Numbered from the stretch's first letter, positions 53,829-62,586 are shown. The stretch is 64,000 bases of DNA from Bernardetia sp. ABR2-2B (GCF_037126435.1 NZ_CP147020.1:5221001-5285000), one strand, 5' to 3'. The notes: generated by a model not told the origin, from the sequence alone. Translations and numbers: made by a program.

Positions 53829-54254
53829 TTAATAAGTAGGGGAAGCGTGTCTAATTCGTCTAGGAGCAGTATTTAGAAATGAAATCACTTCATCCAAATT
53901 ATCAAAATGTTTTGCTCCATTAGCAATTACCATTTTAGTAACGGCGTTCATAGATTTTATTTGTACGGCATCAAACTCTTTATCTCCGTCTTTTGTCAGA
54001 AAGCAAAAAAGCGTTTTTTTAGGTCTTTTATTCGAATCATCTACAACCTCAGCCACTGAATAAACTCCCTTCATCATTGGAGTAAGTACATACAGACAAT
54101 ACTCACAATGTTCTCTTTCATACAATTCTTTTTTGTAAGCTTCATCGTTCCATTCTTCTACAACAGGGTCAAAATAATCTATATGTAGGCGAGGCATTAC
54201 ATAATTTCTCCACCTTGAACCGTTCACTGTTCCTCCTAAAAATACTTTTGGCAT
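53829..54254 (-). CDS. Nucleoside 2-deoxyribosyltransferase-like protein
   Basis: The 141-residue protein matches the stand-alone nucleoside 2-deoxyribosyltransferase-like family: strand VFLGGTV (4-10) with WR (15-16), DYFDPVVEEW, LYVLTPMMKGVYSVAEVVDD with E69 at the catalytic-glutamate position, and FDNLDEVISFL near the C-terminus. The fold is related to NDT, LOG and other nucleotide-binding domains. It is the middle gene of the SLATT operon, 33 bp after the SLATT gene. It may bind or cleave a nucleotide signal; the context supports, but does not prove, this. Confidence 0.85.
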   Translation of the reverse strand: MPKVFLGGTVNGSRWRNYVMPRLHIDYFDPVVEEWNDEAYKKELYEREHCEYCLYVLTPMMKGVYSVAEVVDDSNKRPKKTLFCFLTKDGDKEFDAVQIKSMNAVTKMVIANGAKHFDNLDEVISFLNTAPRRIRHASPTY

Positions 54255-54287
54255 TTTTTTGTTTTTTTATAAAGTAAATTGGTGATT

Positions 54288-54905
54288 TTAATTAATTGAA
54301 GTTTTTTTATCATTGTTATTTGATAGTTCATCTTCTTCTTGTGGGATAGGATTTTTTGCTTGTTTGTCAGTCTTTTTATCGATTTGTTTCCAACGTTGTG
54401 TTTCAGAGTTAAGAATAGCTTCAATTTTTTCTACTAAAAGAGGAAAAGCATCAGCTTCATCATAGGGTTCACTACGTGTCATATACATATAACGTTCATG
54501 ACGCATCATTTCGCACGTTACACGATATTCTTTCCATAATTTATGATGTTCGTCAAGTTCTAAAAAGCTATTCATAATTACTAATGCCACACCAGCTAAT
54601 GCAGCAATGACTTGAAGGTAAACACCCAAATCATTTTCTTGAACAATTTTAAAAGCTCCAAAAGTAATTACGACAGGAATAAGGGCAGCAATAACTGATT
54701 CAGTTCTTTTAATACGCTTGTATTTTGATTTATTTTCACTACTTTTTCTGTCATACCACTCCATTTGAGATACCAAACGCTCATTTATATATTCTTCATC
54801 ACTCATTAGAGCCACAGTTCTTTCTTGTGGGTTGTGGTTGTATGATTGTCCTGAATATTTCTTTTTAGAAGAAAGGTTTTCAGTAGAGGAATTATTATTT
54901 TCCAT
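54288..54905 (-). CDS. SLATT-type (DUF4231) two-helix membrane protein
   Basis: The 205-residue product has the DUF4231 pattern: YINERLVSQMEWYDRKS (39-55), two transmembrane helices (about 70-88 and 96-113), and the conserved helix WKEYRVTCEMMRHERYMY (124-141). A long acidic, asparagine-rich tail follows. SLATT proteins (SMODS and SLOG-associating two-TM effector) are membrane effectors coupled to nucleotide-sensing domains in bacterial conflict systems. It is the first gene of the operon with the deoxyribosyltransferase-like and DUF5362 genes. Confidence 0.85.
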   Translation of the reverse strand: MENNNSSTENLSSKKKYSGQSYNHNPQERTVALMSDEEYINERLVSQMEWYDRKSSENKSKYKRIKRTESVIAALIPVVITFGAFKIVQENDLGVYLQVIAALAGVALVIMNSFLELDEHHKLWKEYRVTCEMMRHERYMYMTRSEPYDEADAFPLLVEKIEAILNSETQRWKQIDKKTDKQAKNPIPQEEDELSNNNDKKTSIN

Positions 54906-55040
54906 AAAAAAATAAGTAGTTAATTGGAGTTAAGTTATTATGTAGTTGATTTTGATAATCAAAATATATCAAAAAATAGAATCAAAAACCAATTTAGATT
55001 TTAATTTCCTTAATTTTTTTTAAATTTCATTCAATATATC

Positions 55041-55619
55041 TTAAAACATAATTGTTTGTATGCGTTCATCATTCATAAAGTTCAAAAATTCTTTTCCCTT
55101 TTTCTGATGAGAAAGGTAAAGCATATTTCGCTGGTCGTCAAATAAATCCATCAAAATCATATTCTTTATAGAAATGGATTCTTTTTCATCTGAACTTTCT
55201 TTTTCCACAACTCCGTACACCCAAACTACATCTCCTTCAAACTCTAGCCCAATATAATTTATTTCTTTTTTTTGAGAATTAATTTTTAAATCTACTACCT
55301 TTTTTAGATAATCATAAATATATCTATCAATATGCTTATGTTGTGTTTTAGTAGAAAGATTAGGTTTTTGTTTCTGAAAAGCAATTTCATAATTCTTTCG
55401 AAGAGCTTTTTCCAAATCATCTATAAAAATTTTATGAGAGATTTGAATTTCTGTTTTGTCTTCTTTTACTCTGAAATCCATTTCCGTAATGCTCAAATGC
55501 ATAGCATGTTTTGGAATGAATGAAAAAAGACAAAAAGTTAGTAATAAAATAGTGTATAAATGTCGTTGGTGAGGACACCAAAAACGGTTATTTATTGTTG
55601 AATATTTATTTTTTGACAT
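55041..55619 (-). CDS. DUF6702 family exported protein
   Basis: The 192-residue product matches DUF6702: HLSITEMDF, then QISHKIFIDDLEKALRKNYE and VVDLKINSQKKEINYIGLEF. A signal peptide core lies at about 20-36 (HLYTILLLTFCLFSFIP). The first 20 residues (MSKNKYSTINNRFWCPHQR) are encoded partly by the palindromic module at 55562, so the original start may have been changed by the repeat. No ATG lies between it and residue 40. Function unknown; exported. Confidence 0.8.
   Translation of the reverse strand: MSKNKYSTINNRFWCPHQRHLYTILLLTFCLFSFIPKHAMHLSITEMDFRVKEDKTEIQISHKIFIDDLEKALRKNYEIAFQKQKPNLSTKTQHKHIDRYIYDYLKKVVDLKINSQKKEINYIGLEFEGDVVWVYGVVEKESSDEKESISIKNMILMDLFDDQRNMLYLSHQKKGKEFLNFMNDERIQTIMF
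55562..55587 (+). repeat. Copy of the palindromic module inside the DUF6702 start region
   Basis: GTCGTTGGTGAGGACACCAA then AAACGG matches the family consensus almost fully, with the hairpin TTGGTG/CACCAA. It encodes part of the N-terminal extension of the DUF6702 protein. Confidence 0.85.
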
Positions 55620-55648
55620 GTTTTTATTTAAGTTATTTTGCTGACTTC

Positions 55649-55698
55649 CTCATGCTAAAGCATAAGGTACGTTTTTCTCAAGCTAAAGCGTAAGCTAC
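55649..55698. repeat. Pair of 22-bp direct repeats with hairpins
   Basis: CTCATGCTAAAGCATAAGGT (then AC) at 55649-55670 is repeated with three changes at 55677-55698, six bases apart. The first copy folds as ATGCT/AGCAT. The site is downstream of sdaAA and before DUF6702. Confidence 0.8.
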
Positions 55699-55707
55699 AT
55701 TATATTC

Positions 55708-56622
55708 CTAATTCCCAATATCTTCCTCTTCATCATCAAGCATTTCGATATCATGAATCAAGACACGTTTCGAAATTTGCTGACCAGTAGAAGTTGTTGC
55801 AAGTCCTCCCAAAGCTGTTTCTTTGTATCTACTTTCCATACTTTGCCCTATTTCTCCCATTGCTGCAACGCATTCATCAACAGGAATAACAGCATTTACA
55901 TTAGCAAGCGAAATTTGAGCCGAAGAAAAAGCAATTGCTGCTGCACTTGCATTCCTAACTACACAAGGCACTTCTACCAGACCAGCCACAGGGTCGCAAA
56001 CCAAACCCAACATACATTGAATTGTAATTGCCACAGCTCCAAAAACTTGATTTATATCTCCTCCCAAACAATAAACCATTGCACCAGAAGCCATTGCTGC
56101 TGCACTTCCTGTTTCTGCTTGACAACCACCCACAGCACCAGCCAAAGAAGCATTTTGTTCGATAATAAGCGCAATCCCAGCAGCTACTAAAAGCCCTTCT
56201 AAAATTTTATGTTCTTCTATTCTGTGTATTTCTTGTAATGTATAAAGCGTCCCAGGTAAAATACCCGAAGCTCCTGCCGTCGGTGCAGCTACGATACGTC
56301 CCATACAAGAATTAACCTCTTTTGCTGCCAACGAACGAGCTATCAAATGTTGAAATTCTAATGACAAAACAGGCGTAGGATAACGATAAACTTTTTTTGC
56401 ACCATTATTTATCATTCCAGAACGAGAAATCATTTCTTCTTTTAGACCTGTTTCGACAGCGTCTTTCATTACTCCAAAGGCTTTGCTAAGGTTTTCGAAA
56501 ATCTGTGTTTCGGATTTCCCTCTAAGTTCTGTTTCATAATCTAAAACAGATTTATAAAGAGGTTCATTATTAGCTTCGCAATGTGTTTGCCAGTCTTTAA
56601 AGGAATCGAATAATAAGGACAT
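55708..56622 (-). CDS. sdaAA: Iron-sulfur L-serine dehydratase, alpha subunit
   Basis: This enzyme turns L-serine into pyruvate and ammonia using an oxygen-sensitive 4Fe-4S cluster. From the ATG at 56622 the product has 304 residues. Cluster cysteines fit GCQAETGSAAAM and CDPVAGLVEVPC, with MGRIVAAPTAGASG preceding. The common SCG in that loop is ASG here. The frame extends 36 codons upstream, but that part reads through a nested repeat at 56659-56738 and is not family-like. The beta subunit gene is not in this window. Confidence 0.92.
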   Translation of the reverse strand: MSLLFDSFKDWQTHCEANNEPLYKSVLDYETELRGKSETQIFENLSKAFGVMKDAVETGLKEEMISRSGMINNGAKKVYRYPTPVLSLEFQHLIARSLAAKEVNSCMGRIVAAPTAGASGILPGTLYTLQEIHRIEEHKILEGLLVAAGIALIIEQNASLAGAVGGCQAETGSAAAMASGAMVYCLGGDINQVFGAVAITIQCMLGLVCDPVAGLVEVPCVVRNASAAAIAFSSAQISLANVNAVIPVDECVAAMGEIGQSMESRYKETALGGLATTSTGQQISKRVLIHDIEMLDDEEEDIGN

Positions 56623-56658
56623 AATTTTATTTTTTTGTGTTGTGTATTCTACATGATG

Positions 56659-56738
56659 AACCGTCAAAGAGGCGTCGCCGTCGTTGAGGTTTATAAATTT
56701 AAAAATCCTCGTTTGACGGCAGAGCCTCAATGACGGTT
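56659..56738. repeat. Nested inverted repeat upstream of sdaAA
   Basis: Outer arms AACCGTCA (56659-56666) and TGACGGTT (56731-56738), then GAGGC against GCCTC, then GCCGTCGTTGAGG (56677-56689) facing CCTCGTTTGACGGC (56707-56720). The GCCGTCGTTGAGG core resembles 27024-27039. Confidence 0.85.
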
Positions 56739-56853
56739 TAGCATTTAATGATAAGCTAAATTACCAAATTTCTATCTATTCGTATAATAAAATGAAATTG
56801 GTTTTGGTTTTTTATATTTGTAAAATAGCTTTCATCATTAAAAATTCTTCAAA

Positions 56854-57624
56854 ATGAAAAAATATATTCTGACTTTTGTGTTTTTCTTTTATTGCTTTTT
56901 GAGTTTTGCATCTGGTTTTTCTAATATCAATTTTTATACTGGAAAAGCTGAATTAAATAATGATTCTAAATATGAGTTAGATAAAATAGTAGAGTATTTG
57001 AAAAATGCGTCTTCTTCTTGTCTCAAAATACAAGGACACACAGATTTTTATGAATGTGAGGATTCCTTAGATGCTATTCTTTTAGGGTGGAAAAGAGCAT
57101 ACAATTCACAGCAATATTTAGTAAATAGAGGAATTAATAAATGTAGGTTATCTATTCAATCGTATGGAAAAGACAGCCCTACTGTTCCAAATGTAGTTAA
57201 TGGAAAAGAAAACGCAGCAAATAAAGCAATCAATAGGAGAGTAGAGTTTATTCCAACATATAAAAAATATAGGTTGTATGCAGCTAAAAAATTAAGTTCG
57301 GTTGATTCTCTATTAAGATTTACAATCAAATTTAATGAAGATTATAAATTTTTGGAAAATAGCCAACTTGTTATTTTTGGTACAACTGATAGAAAAAACA
57401 TGAAGAAATTTGATGATTACATGACAGATTTGGGTAGGCATTTAATTGTAATCAAACTTTCAAATGAAGAGAATTATATTTTTGAAGATACTTTTTTATT
57501 GAGTGAATTAGTAAAACAAAATGCACATTTAGGGTTAGACTTTGCTTATTTTATAGAGGAACGTAAAATTGATAAAACGTTTGGTTTTTATGCTTGTGTG
57601 CTTGAATGGACGTGTGAAGAATGA
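56854..57624 (+). CDS. OmpA-domain envelope protein
   Basis: The 256-residue protein has a signal peptide (about 1-20), then an OmpA-like domain (about 22-130): INFYTGKAELNNDSKYELDK, the IQGHTDFYECEDS strand and helix, and ANKAINRRVEF. OmpA domains bind peptidoglycan and link the outer membrane to the wall. The remaining C-terminal 120 residues are not assigned. Unusually the OmpA domain comes first rather than at the C-terminus. Confidence 0.85.
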   Translation: MKKYILTFVFFFYCFLSFASGFSNINFYTGKAELNNDSKYELDKIVEYLKNASSSCLKIQGHTDFYECEDSLDAILLGWKRAYNSQQYLVNRGINKCRLSIQSYGKDSPTVPNVVNGKENAANKAINRRVEFIPTYKKYRLYAAKKLSSVDSLLRFTIKFNEDYKFLENSQLVIFGTTDRKNMKKFDDYMTDLGRHLIVIKLSNEENYIFEDTFLLSELVKQNAHLGLDFAYFIEERKIDKTFGFYACVLEWTCEE

Positions 57625-57703
57625 CTTTACAACGAATAAAACAAAGCAGAACATAAACCGAATTATATTCTGCTTTAAAAAATAAGTGAAGTTATACCAC
57701 AAA

Positions 57704-58549
57704 TTACTTTTCGGCTACAATGACAATATTCCAAGCTAATCTATTTATTAGAGGAATTTTTAATAAAAAATTATCTAAAGCTGAAAGAGGCTTAAACCAC
57801 CAACCGATTGTTTTTTCATTTTCTTTATAAATGCGTTTCCAATAACGCACTTTATTAGGATTATAGCGTTTTATCAAATAATAATATAAGAATAACCAAA
57901 GTGTAGAAAGCCAAAATTCTTTGTGATGAACATTGGAAAAAGTAGCTTTATATTTTTTTAGAATATCAAAACCCAAAGGCATCTCATCAATCGTCCTGAC
58001 ATCCATTGCCATTTTTCGATAGATATTTATGACAGGATTATACTTTATTGGGTCCCAAGTATAGAGTTTCCCTCCTTTTCTTAAAAACTGATGAATATTT
58101 TCTAACCAAATAGTATGTTCTGTTTCTGGAACATGGTGCATGAGGTTTGCACAATAGACAATATCAAAATAATCTTTCTCAAAGACCATTTTTTCGGCAG
58201 GAGAAATCACAACATTAATTTTTACTCCGTATTGTTTGGCCAATTCTTTTGCAAGTTCGCCCATTTGTGGAGAAATATCTGTATAGGTAACTTCTGCACC
58301 TTGCATAGCAAAATAAACCGAGCTTTCACCCAATCCTGCACCCACATCAAGTATTTTTTTACCTTGAAGGTTGCCCATTTGCTCAACCATATATCTATTT
58401 TCGATGGCACAAAGTCCTTCAAAAAGTGCTACTACATCTATTTCTGCAAGGTCTTCGGAAGTTGCCCAATCATCATGAAAATCAGCTTCTCTTTTGTGAA
58501 GGTCTTCATGTTTTCCTTGTTGCTCTAATTCTGTATTGCTAATTGCCAT
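57704..58549 (-). CDS. SAM-dependent methyltransferase
   Basis: The 281-residue class I methyltransferase has motif I ILDVGAGLGESSVYFAMQGA, the D of TDISPQM, and NLMHHVPETEH with an acidic and HH pair at post-motif II. A C-terminal region of about 100 residues with aromatic-rich helices (WLFLYYYLIKRYNPNKVRYW) suggests membrane contact and a lipid or sugar-lipid substrate. The acceptor is not known. Confidence 0.85.
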   Translation of the reverse strand: MAISNTELEQQGKHEDLHKREADFHDDWATSEDLAEIDVVALFEGLCAIENRYMVEQMGNLQGKKILDVGAGLGESSVYFAMQGAEVTYTDISPQMGELAKELAKQYGVKINVVISPAEKMVFEKDYFDIVYCANLMHHVPETEHTIWLENIHQFLRKGGKLYTWDPIKYNPVINIYRKMAMDVRTIDEMPLGFDILKKYKATFSNVHHKEFWLSTLWLFLYYYLIKRYNPNKVRYWKRIYKENEKTIGWWFKPLSALDNFLLKIPLINRLAWNIVIVAEK

Positions 58550-58647
58550 AAAACAGCTTTTTCTTTATGAATAAATAAGTATTCAAATTACGAATTGAAA
58601 TTTTATGCAAAAATACGGAATTATAACTAAATCATTTTTATTAAAAA

Positions 58648-59403
58648 TTAATAAGAGTTATTTTGCTTTTTTATTCTAACAATTTCATTCAATTTTAGCT
58701 CTAAATTTTTTATGTAATCTAATGTCTTTTTGGGTGCAGGTTCTCTTCTATACAATTCTCTTTCGTTGTCTTTTCTAATATCAATTTCTTGCAAAGGACG
58801 TTCTCCTAATTTTATTTTTGTTCCGTTTTGTTTTGCAATATAAACTTCTAAGATAATCAGATAATAATTTTCATCTGCTGTGGAAGTTCGTTTTGTTTCA
58901 AATTGTAATTCTGTTACTTCCGAAAAATTGATTTTTATAGCTTTTGTAAATGGTTGTTCTCTTACAAAAAAGACTTTATTAGTTGTATCAATGATGGTTT
59001 CTCGTAAGGGTAAAAAATAAACAGCTAAAGTAATTACAAAAAATAGTATCCAAACAATGCTTCTAAAAATAGTATTAGTTACTTTATTATCTTTAAAAGC
59101 TGAAAAAGGAATATAAATAAGTGTCATCAAGACAAGCCAAATAACAATTGCAAAAAGTAGTCGCCAACTACTATTTACACGAACTAAAGGAGTATTGAGA
59201 AAAATATACGAATCTGTTGTAACATATGCCCACCACGAAAAATATTCATTTTGAAAAGGCAATAAGATTTGTTCGATTTCTGTATCAGCAAAATGACTTA
59301 GTAAAATAGGAATTCCTTTTGCTAATCCAATCAAAAATAGAATTATGGCTACTAACCAAATCCAAGCAGAGTAAGAGGCTTTAGTTTGTTGAGTATCTTT
59401 CAT
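58648..59403 (-). CDS. Hypothetical membrane protein with PH-like soluble part
   Basis: The 251-residue protein has a first helix (about 14-33), two closely spaced helices (about 80-98 and 110-128) and a soluble C-terminal part. The segment IDTTNKVFFVREQPFTKAIK and INFSEVTELQFETK resembles bacterial PH-like domains in strand order, but this is tentative. Downstream on the same strand is no clear partner; the HsdR-N gene is upstream 37 bp away, so co-transcription is possible. Confidence 0.6.
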   Translation of the reverse strand: MKDTQQTKASYSAWIWLVAIILFLIGLAKGIPILLSHFADTEIEQILLPFQNEYFSWWAYVTTDSYIFLNTPLVRVNSSWRLLFAIVIWLVLMTLIYIPFSAFKDNKVTNTIFRSIVWILFFVITLAVYFLPLRETIIDTTNKVFFVREQPFTKAIKINFSEVTELQFETKRTSTADENYYLIILEVYIAKQNGTKIKLGERPLQEIDIRKDNERELYRREPAPKKTLDYIKNLELKLNEIVRIKKQNNSY

Positions 59404-59440
59404 AAAAAAAAGAAAATTTAGAAGAATTAATTTTGTAAAT

Positions 59441-59935
59441 CTAAAAAATAGGTAAATCTTTAATCATTTTATAAGAATTTATATCGTTTTTTTTCTCAAA
59501 AATGCCCAGTTGCATACCATTAGTTATCATAACAAAAGGCGCATCAATACAATAATTATAGACAGCTACCTGCGAAAAAACATCAGAAGAAAGCGAAATA
59601 TGAGCAGCCTTACATTCTACCACCAAAAAAGGTTTTCCTGTTCTATCAAAAATCAAAATATCAGTTCGTTTTTTGCGCTCTTGAAAATGATGTTCACTCT
59701 CTATTTGCATCAAGTTTTTAGAATAGTTTTGAGAAAGCAGAAAATGAATGACATGTTGTCTAACCCATTCTTCAGGAGTAAGAATAATCCATTTTTTTCT
59801 TATTATATCAAAAATTTGATATTTATCAGCTTGTTTATTCGGACTATTATCAGCAAGTTTGTCAGTAGTGTTTTCTACTTGCTTGATTTTGGCTTCAAAA
59901 GAAGGAATACTAAGTTTTGGAAGTTTGGCAAACAC
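59441..59935 (-). CDS. Stand-alone HsdR N-terminal-like (PD-(D/E)XK) nuclease domain protein
   Basis: The 164-residue protein consists of the N-terminal domain of type I restriction HsdR subunits: WIILTPEEWVRQHVIHFLL, then the nuclease core KKRTDILIFDRTGKP (D) and FLVVECKAAHISLS (ExK), and DAPFVMITNGMQLGIF. No helicase or HsdM/HsdS partner is present. Short orphan versions are widespread in Bacteroidota; a housekeeping or repair role is as likely as restriction. It is divergent from the AMP nucleosidase. Confidence 0.88.
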   Translation of the reverse strand: MFAKLPKLSIPSFEAKIKQVENTTDKLADNSPNKQADKYQIFDIIRKKWIILTPEEWVRQHVIHFLLSQNYSKNLMQIESEHHFQERKKRTDILIFDRTGKPFLVVECKAAHISLSSDVFSQVAVYNYCIDAPFVMITNGMQLGIFEKKNDINSYKMIKDLPIF

Positions 59936-60129
59936 GTTTTATAAAATTATATAAAGATTTATATGTATTTTTGAATAAATGAAGACTAGATTTTTACTAG
60001 AAAAATAAGTAAACAAGCTATTTTCTATTAAAATATATCTTCTAAAATCTAAATTTATTAATTAAACACACAACTACATTGGGAAAAAATTATAATACTT
60101 CGTATGAAGAAGACCACTCACAACATGAC

Positions 60130-60903
60130 ATGTCTAAAAAAGAAAATATTGTCAAAGATTGGTTACCACGTTATACAGGGCGCAAGTTAGAGGATTTTGG
60201 TGAGTTTATTTTACTTACTAATTTTATTGGTTATGTAGAGCAGTTTGCTGAGCGTTTTGGAGTAGAGGTAATGGGTAGAGATAAACCTATGCAAACAGCA
60301 ACGGCAGGAGATATTACAATTATTAATTTTGGAATAGGGAGTGCAATGGCTGCGACAGTTATGGATTTGCTTTCTGCTATTGAGATAAAAGCATTATTAT
60401 TTTTGGGTAAGTGTGGAGGTTTGAAAAAGAAAAATGAACTAGGAAGTTTCGTTTTGCCTATTGCTGCAATTCGTGGCGAAGGAACAAGTAATGATTATTT
60501 ACCGAGTGAAGTTCCTGCTTTGCCTTCTTTTCGTATTCATAAATCAGCTTCTATTGTTATCCGTAATCATCAATTAGATTATTATACAGGAACAGTTTAT
60601 ACAACAAACCGTAGAGTTTGGGAACACGATACAGGTTTTAAAAAATACTTGGAAGATATGCGTGTAATGGCAATTGATATGGAAACAGCTACTATTTTTA
60701 CAGTGGGTTTTGTCAATGAAATTCCTCGTGGTGCGCTACTTATGGTATCAGATAATCCAATGATTCCAGAAGGTGTAAAAACTTCAAAGAGTGATTCGGC
60801 AGTTTCGGCACAGTTTGCAGAACGTCATTTACAAGTCGGAATCGAAACTTTACAACGTATCGCAAAATCAGGCGAATCGATGAAACACATGAGATTTGAG
60901 TAA
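60130..60903 (+). CDS. amn: AMP nucleosidase
   Basis: AMP nucleosidase cleaves AMP to adenine and ribose 5-phosphate. The 257-residue protein from the ATG at 60130 matches the short Bacteroidetes form: IVKDWLPRYTGRKLEDFGEF, NFGIGSAMAATVMDLLSAI, LGKCGGLKKK, the GEGTSNDYLP loop, MAIDMETATIFT with the substrate glutamate, and SDNPMIPEGVKT. It lacks the regulatory N-terminal domain of the E. coli enzyme. The frame reaches a TTG at 60079, but MSKKENIVKDW fits relatives better. Confidence 0.95.
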   Translation: MSKKENIVKDWLPRYTGRKLEDFGEFILLTNFIGYVEQFAERFGVEVMGRDKPMQTATAGDITIINFGIGSAMAATVMDLLSAIEIKALLFLGKCGGLKKKNELGSFVLPIAAIRGEGTSNDYLPSEVPALPSFRIHKSASIVIRNHQLDYYTGTVYTTNRRVWEHDTGFKKYLEDMRVMAIDMETATIFTVGFVNEIPRGALLMVSDNPMIPEGVKTSKSDSAVSAQFAERHLQVGIETLQRIAKSGESMKHMRFE

Positions 60904-60915
60904 TTTTTCAATGCC

Positions 60916-60949
60916 GTTGTTGGTATTTTAGCGAATCGATACCAACAAC
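60916..60949 (+). terminator. Hairpin after the AMP nucleosidase gene
   Basis: GTTGTTGGTA (60916-60925) and TACCAACAAC (60940-60949) form a perfect 10-bp stem. It is followed by TTTACAATTTA. It lies 13 bp past the stop and before the TTG start of the next gene. The sequence overlaps the consensus of the dispersed module (CCGTTGTTGGT). Confidence 0.75.
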
Positions 60950-60975
60950 TTTACAATTTACTATCCATAATCACT

Positions 60976-61632
60976 TTGAGTATTTTATCATTTTTTAAAT
61001 TTTTACAGCCTAAAAACAATCCTTTAGAAAATAAAGAATTTTCAGCAGATTCTTCTTCTATTTCGGAGGATTTTTTGGTTCGAAATGATAAGATAGAAAA
61101 CTACTTTTCAAAACCATCTTATTCGGCTTCTCTTCCTTTAGCAACTTCTGATTTTAGTTCTCAAAAAACATTTTCTATTACTCCTTTTGAAAAAAATGCG
61201 AGTTTTAGTCCTTTTTGGGTAGCTTTTCCAGAAGAAGAACAAACAACTATTCAGACAGATTTAATTTCTCGCTGGACACTCACAGACAAAACGCTAATTT
61301 ATAAGCGAGAGGGAAAACAAAAACGTTTTATTCTTTCTCAAGTTGCAAAAATAGAATTGCGTTACAAACGTTTGATGTTTCCTTTACTCTTGGGTGGAAT
61401 TGGGGGAGCTTTTTCTATTGTGGCAAGTCTGAAAGACTCTTTAAATCTTTGGGTTGGAATGGGATTAGGAGCAGTTGGTTTACTGCTTTTTTATTATGGG
61501 ATAAAAGGACGGCATCAATTAGAAATCTATATGAAAAATAATGCTATTCATACTTTTTTTATAGAAGATAAAGGAAGGAACTGGGATAGCTTTTTTAAGA
61601 AATTAAATTATTTTTGGAGAGTAAATAGGTAG
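60976..61632 (+). CDS. Hypothetical protein with two membrane helices
   Basis: The 218-residue frame begins at TTG (60976), MSILSFFKFLQPKNN; no ATG gives a comparable length, the first being near residue 134. Residues 1-90 are serine/phenylalanine rich and low in complexity. The C-terminal part has strand-like WTLTDKTLIYKREGKQKRF, two hydrophobic helices (about 135-150 and 158-175) and a charged tail. The layout (short PH-like strands around helices) resembles the protein at 58648 in style only. No family is recognised. Confidence 0.6.
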   Translation: MSILSFFKFLQPKNNPLENKEFSADSSSISEDFLVRNDKIENYFSKPSYSASLPLATSDFSSQKTFSITPFEKNASFSPFWVAFPEEEQTTIQTDLISRWTLTDKTLIYKREGKQKRFILSQVAKIELRYKRLMFPLLLGGIGGAFSIVASLKDSLNLWVGMGLGAVGLLLFYYGIKGRHQLEIYMKNNAIHTFFIEDKGRNWDSFFKKLNYFWRVNR

Positions 61633-61959
61633 AATTTCAAAACTCTAAAGACACCACTACATACAATATTAGAGCTGCCAAAACAGAAACAGGTATGAAC
61701 AATTGCTATCATAAAATTGGTGTATTTAAAAGGTAAATAATCAGAATCAGTTCAGCCAAATACTAATTAGTTAAGTTTTAACACTACCGAAAGTTTTGAA
61801 TAAGCTAACAAGTTTGTTATTAGCTTTTGAAAACTATTTTAACGAAGTATATCAGCTATATTTGATTTTAGAGTTTAGTTTACCTTATTTTGCAAATCAA
61901 AAATATAAATATTAGACCTTAGGAACTTTAAAAAGTCTTAGGTACTAACTTACAAAATT
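61633..61959. other. Gap without gene between 61632 and pth
   Basis: This 327-base AT-rich gap has a weak inverted pair (AAGCTAACAAG then TTGTTATTAGCTT) near 61803-61828 and a weak inverted pair just before pth (ACCTTAGGAACTT, then AAGTCTTAGGT). I see no gene and no strong promoter match. Confidence 0.5.
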
Positions 61960-62520
61960 ATGAAATACTTAATTGTCGGACTTGGAAATATTGGTTCAGA
62001 GTACAAAAATACACGACACAATGTAGGCTTTATGGCTGTCGATAAAATGGCAGCATCAAAAGGAGCTTCTTTTGAAACCAAACGTTATGCAGATATAGCT
62101 TCTTTCAAGCATAAAGGAAGAAATATCTATATGATAAAACCTTCTACTTATATGAATTTGAGTGGAAAAGCTGTGCGTCATTGGCTTACCGAACTCAAAA
62201 TAGAAATTGAAAACTGTTTGGTAATTGTTGATGATTTGGCATTGCCCTTAGAAACACTCAGAATGCGAAAAAAAGGCTCAGATGCAGGACACAACGGACT
62301 AAAAAATATCCAAGACCTTCTCCAAACTCAAAATTACCCTCGTCTGCGTGTCGGTATTGGTAATGATTTTTCTAAAGGAAAGCAGATTGATTTTGTCTTA
62401 GGCGAGTTTGATAAAAATGAATCAGCTACCTTACCTTTAATTTTAGATAAAATAGAAGAAATGACTCTTGCTTTTTGTACAATAGGAATTGATAGAACAA
62501 TGAGCCAGTTTAACTCTTAA
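61960..62520 (+). CDS. pth: Peptidyl-tRNA hydrolase
   Basis: Pth removes peptides from stalled peptidyl-tRNA. The 186-residue protein has the conserved GLGNIGSEYKNTRHNVGF with N10 and catalytic H20, the NLSGKAV strand, and VIVDDLALP with the catalytic aspartate (D91 or D92), plus GSDAGHNGLKNI. The length is normal for the bacterial enzyme. It is a single gene, convergent with the PAS protein. Confidence 0.97.
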   Translation: MKYLIVGLGNIGSEYKNTRHNVGFMAVDKMAASKGASFETKRYADIASFKHKGRNIYMIKPSTYMNLSGKAVRHWLTELKIEIENCLVIVDDLALPLETLRMRKKGSDAGHNGLKNIQDLLQTQNYPRLRVGIGNDFSKGKQIDFVLGEFDKNESATLPLILDKIEEMTLAFCTIGIDRTMSQFNS

Positions 62521-62586
62521 TTATCAACGTAAAAGTAACTCAAAAAGCCTTTGAAAACTCATTTTTTATAAATATACCCTTTCAAT

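Noticed and set aside
56623-56730. N-terminal extension of the serine dehydratase alpha subunit
   Set aside because: It translates the nested inverted repeat at 56659-56738 and is absent from the family; the ATG at 56622 is the natural start.
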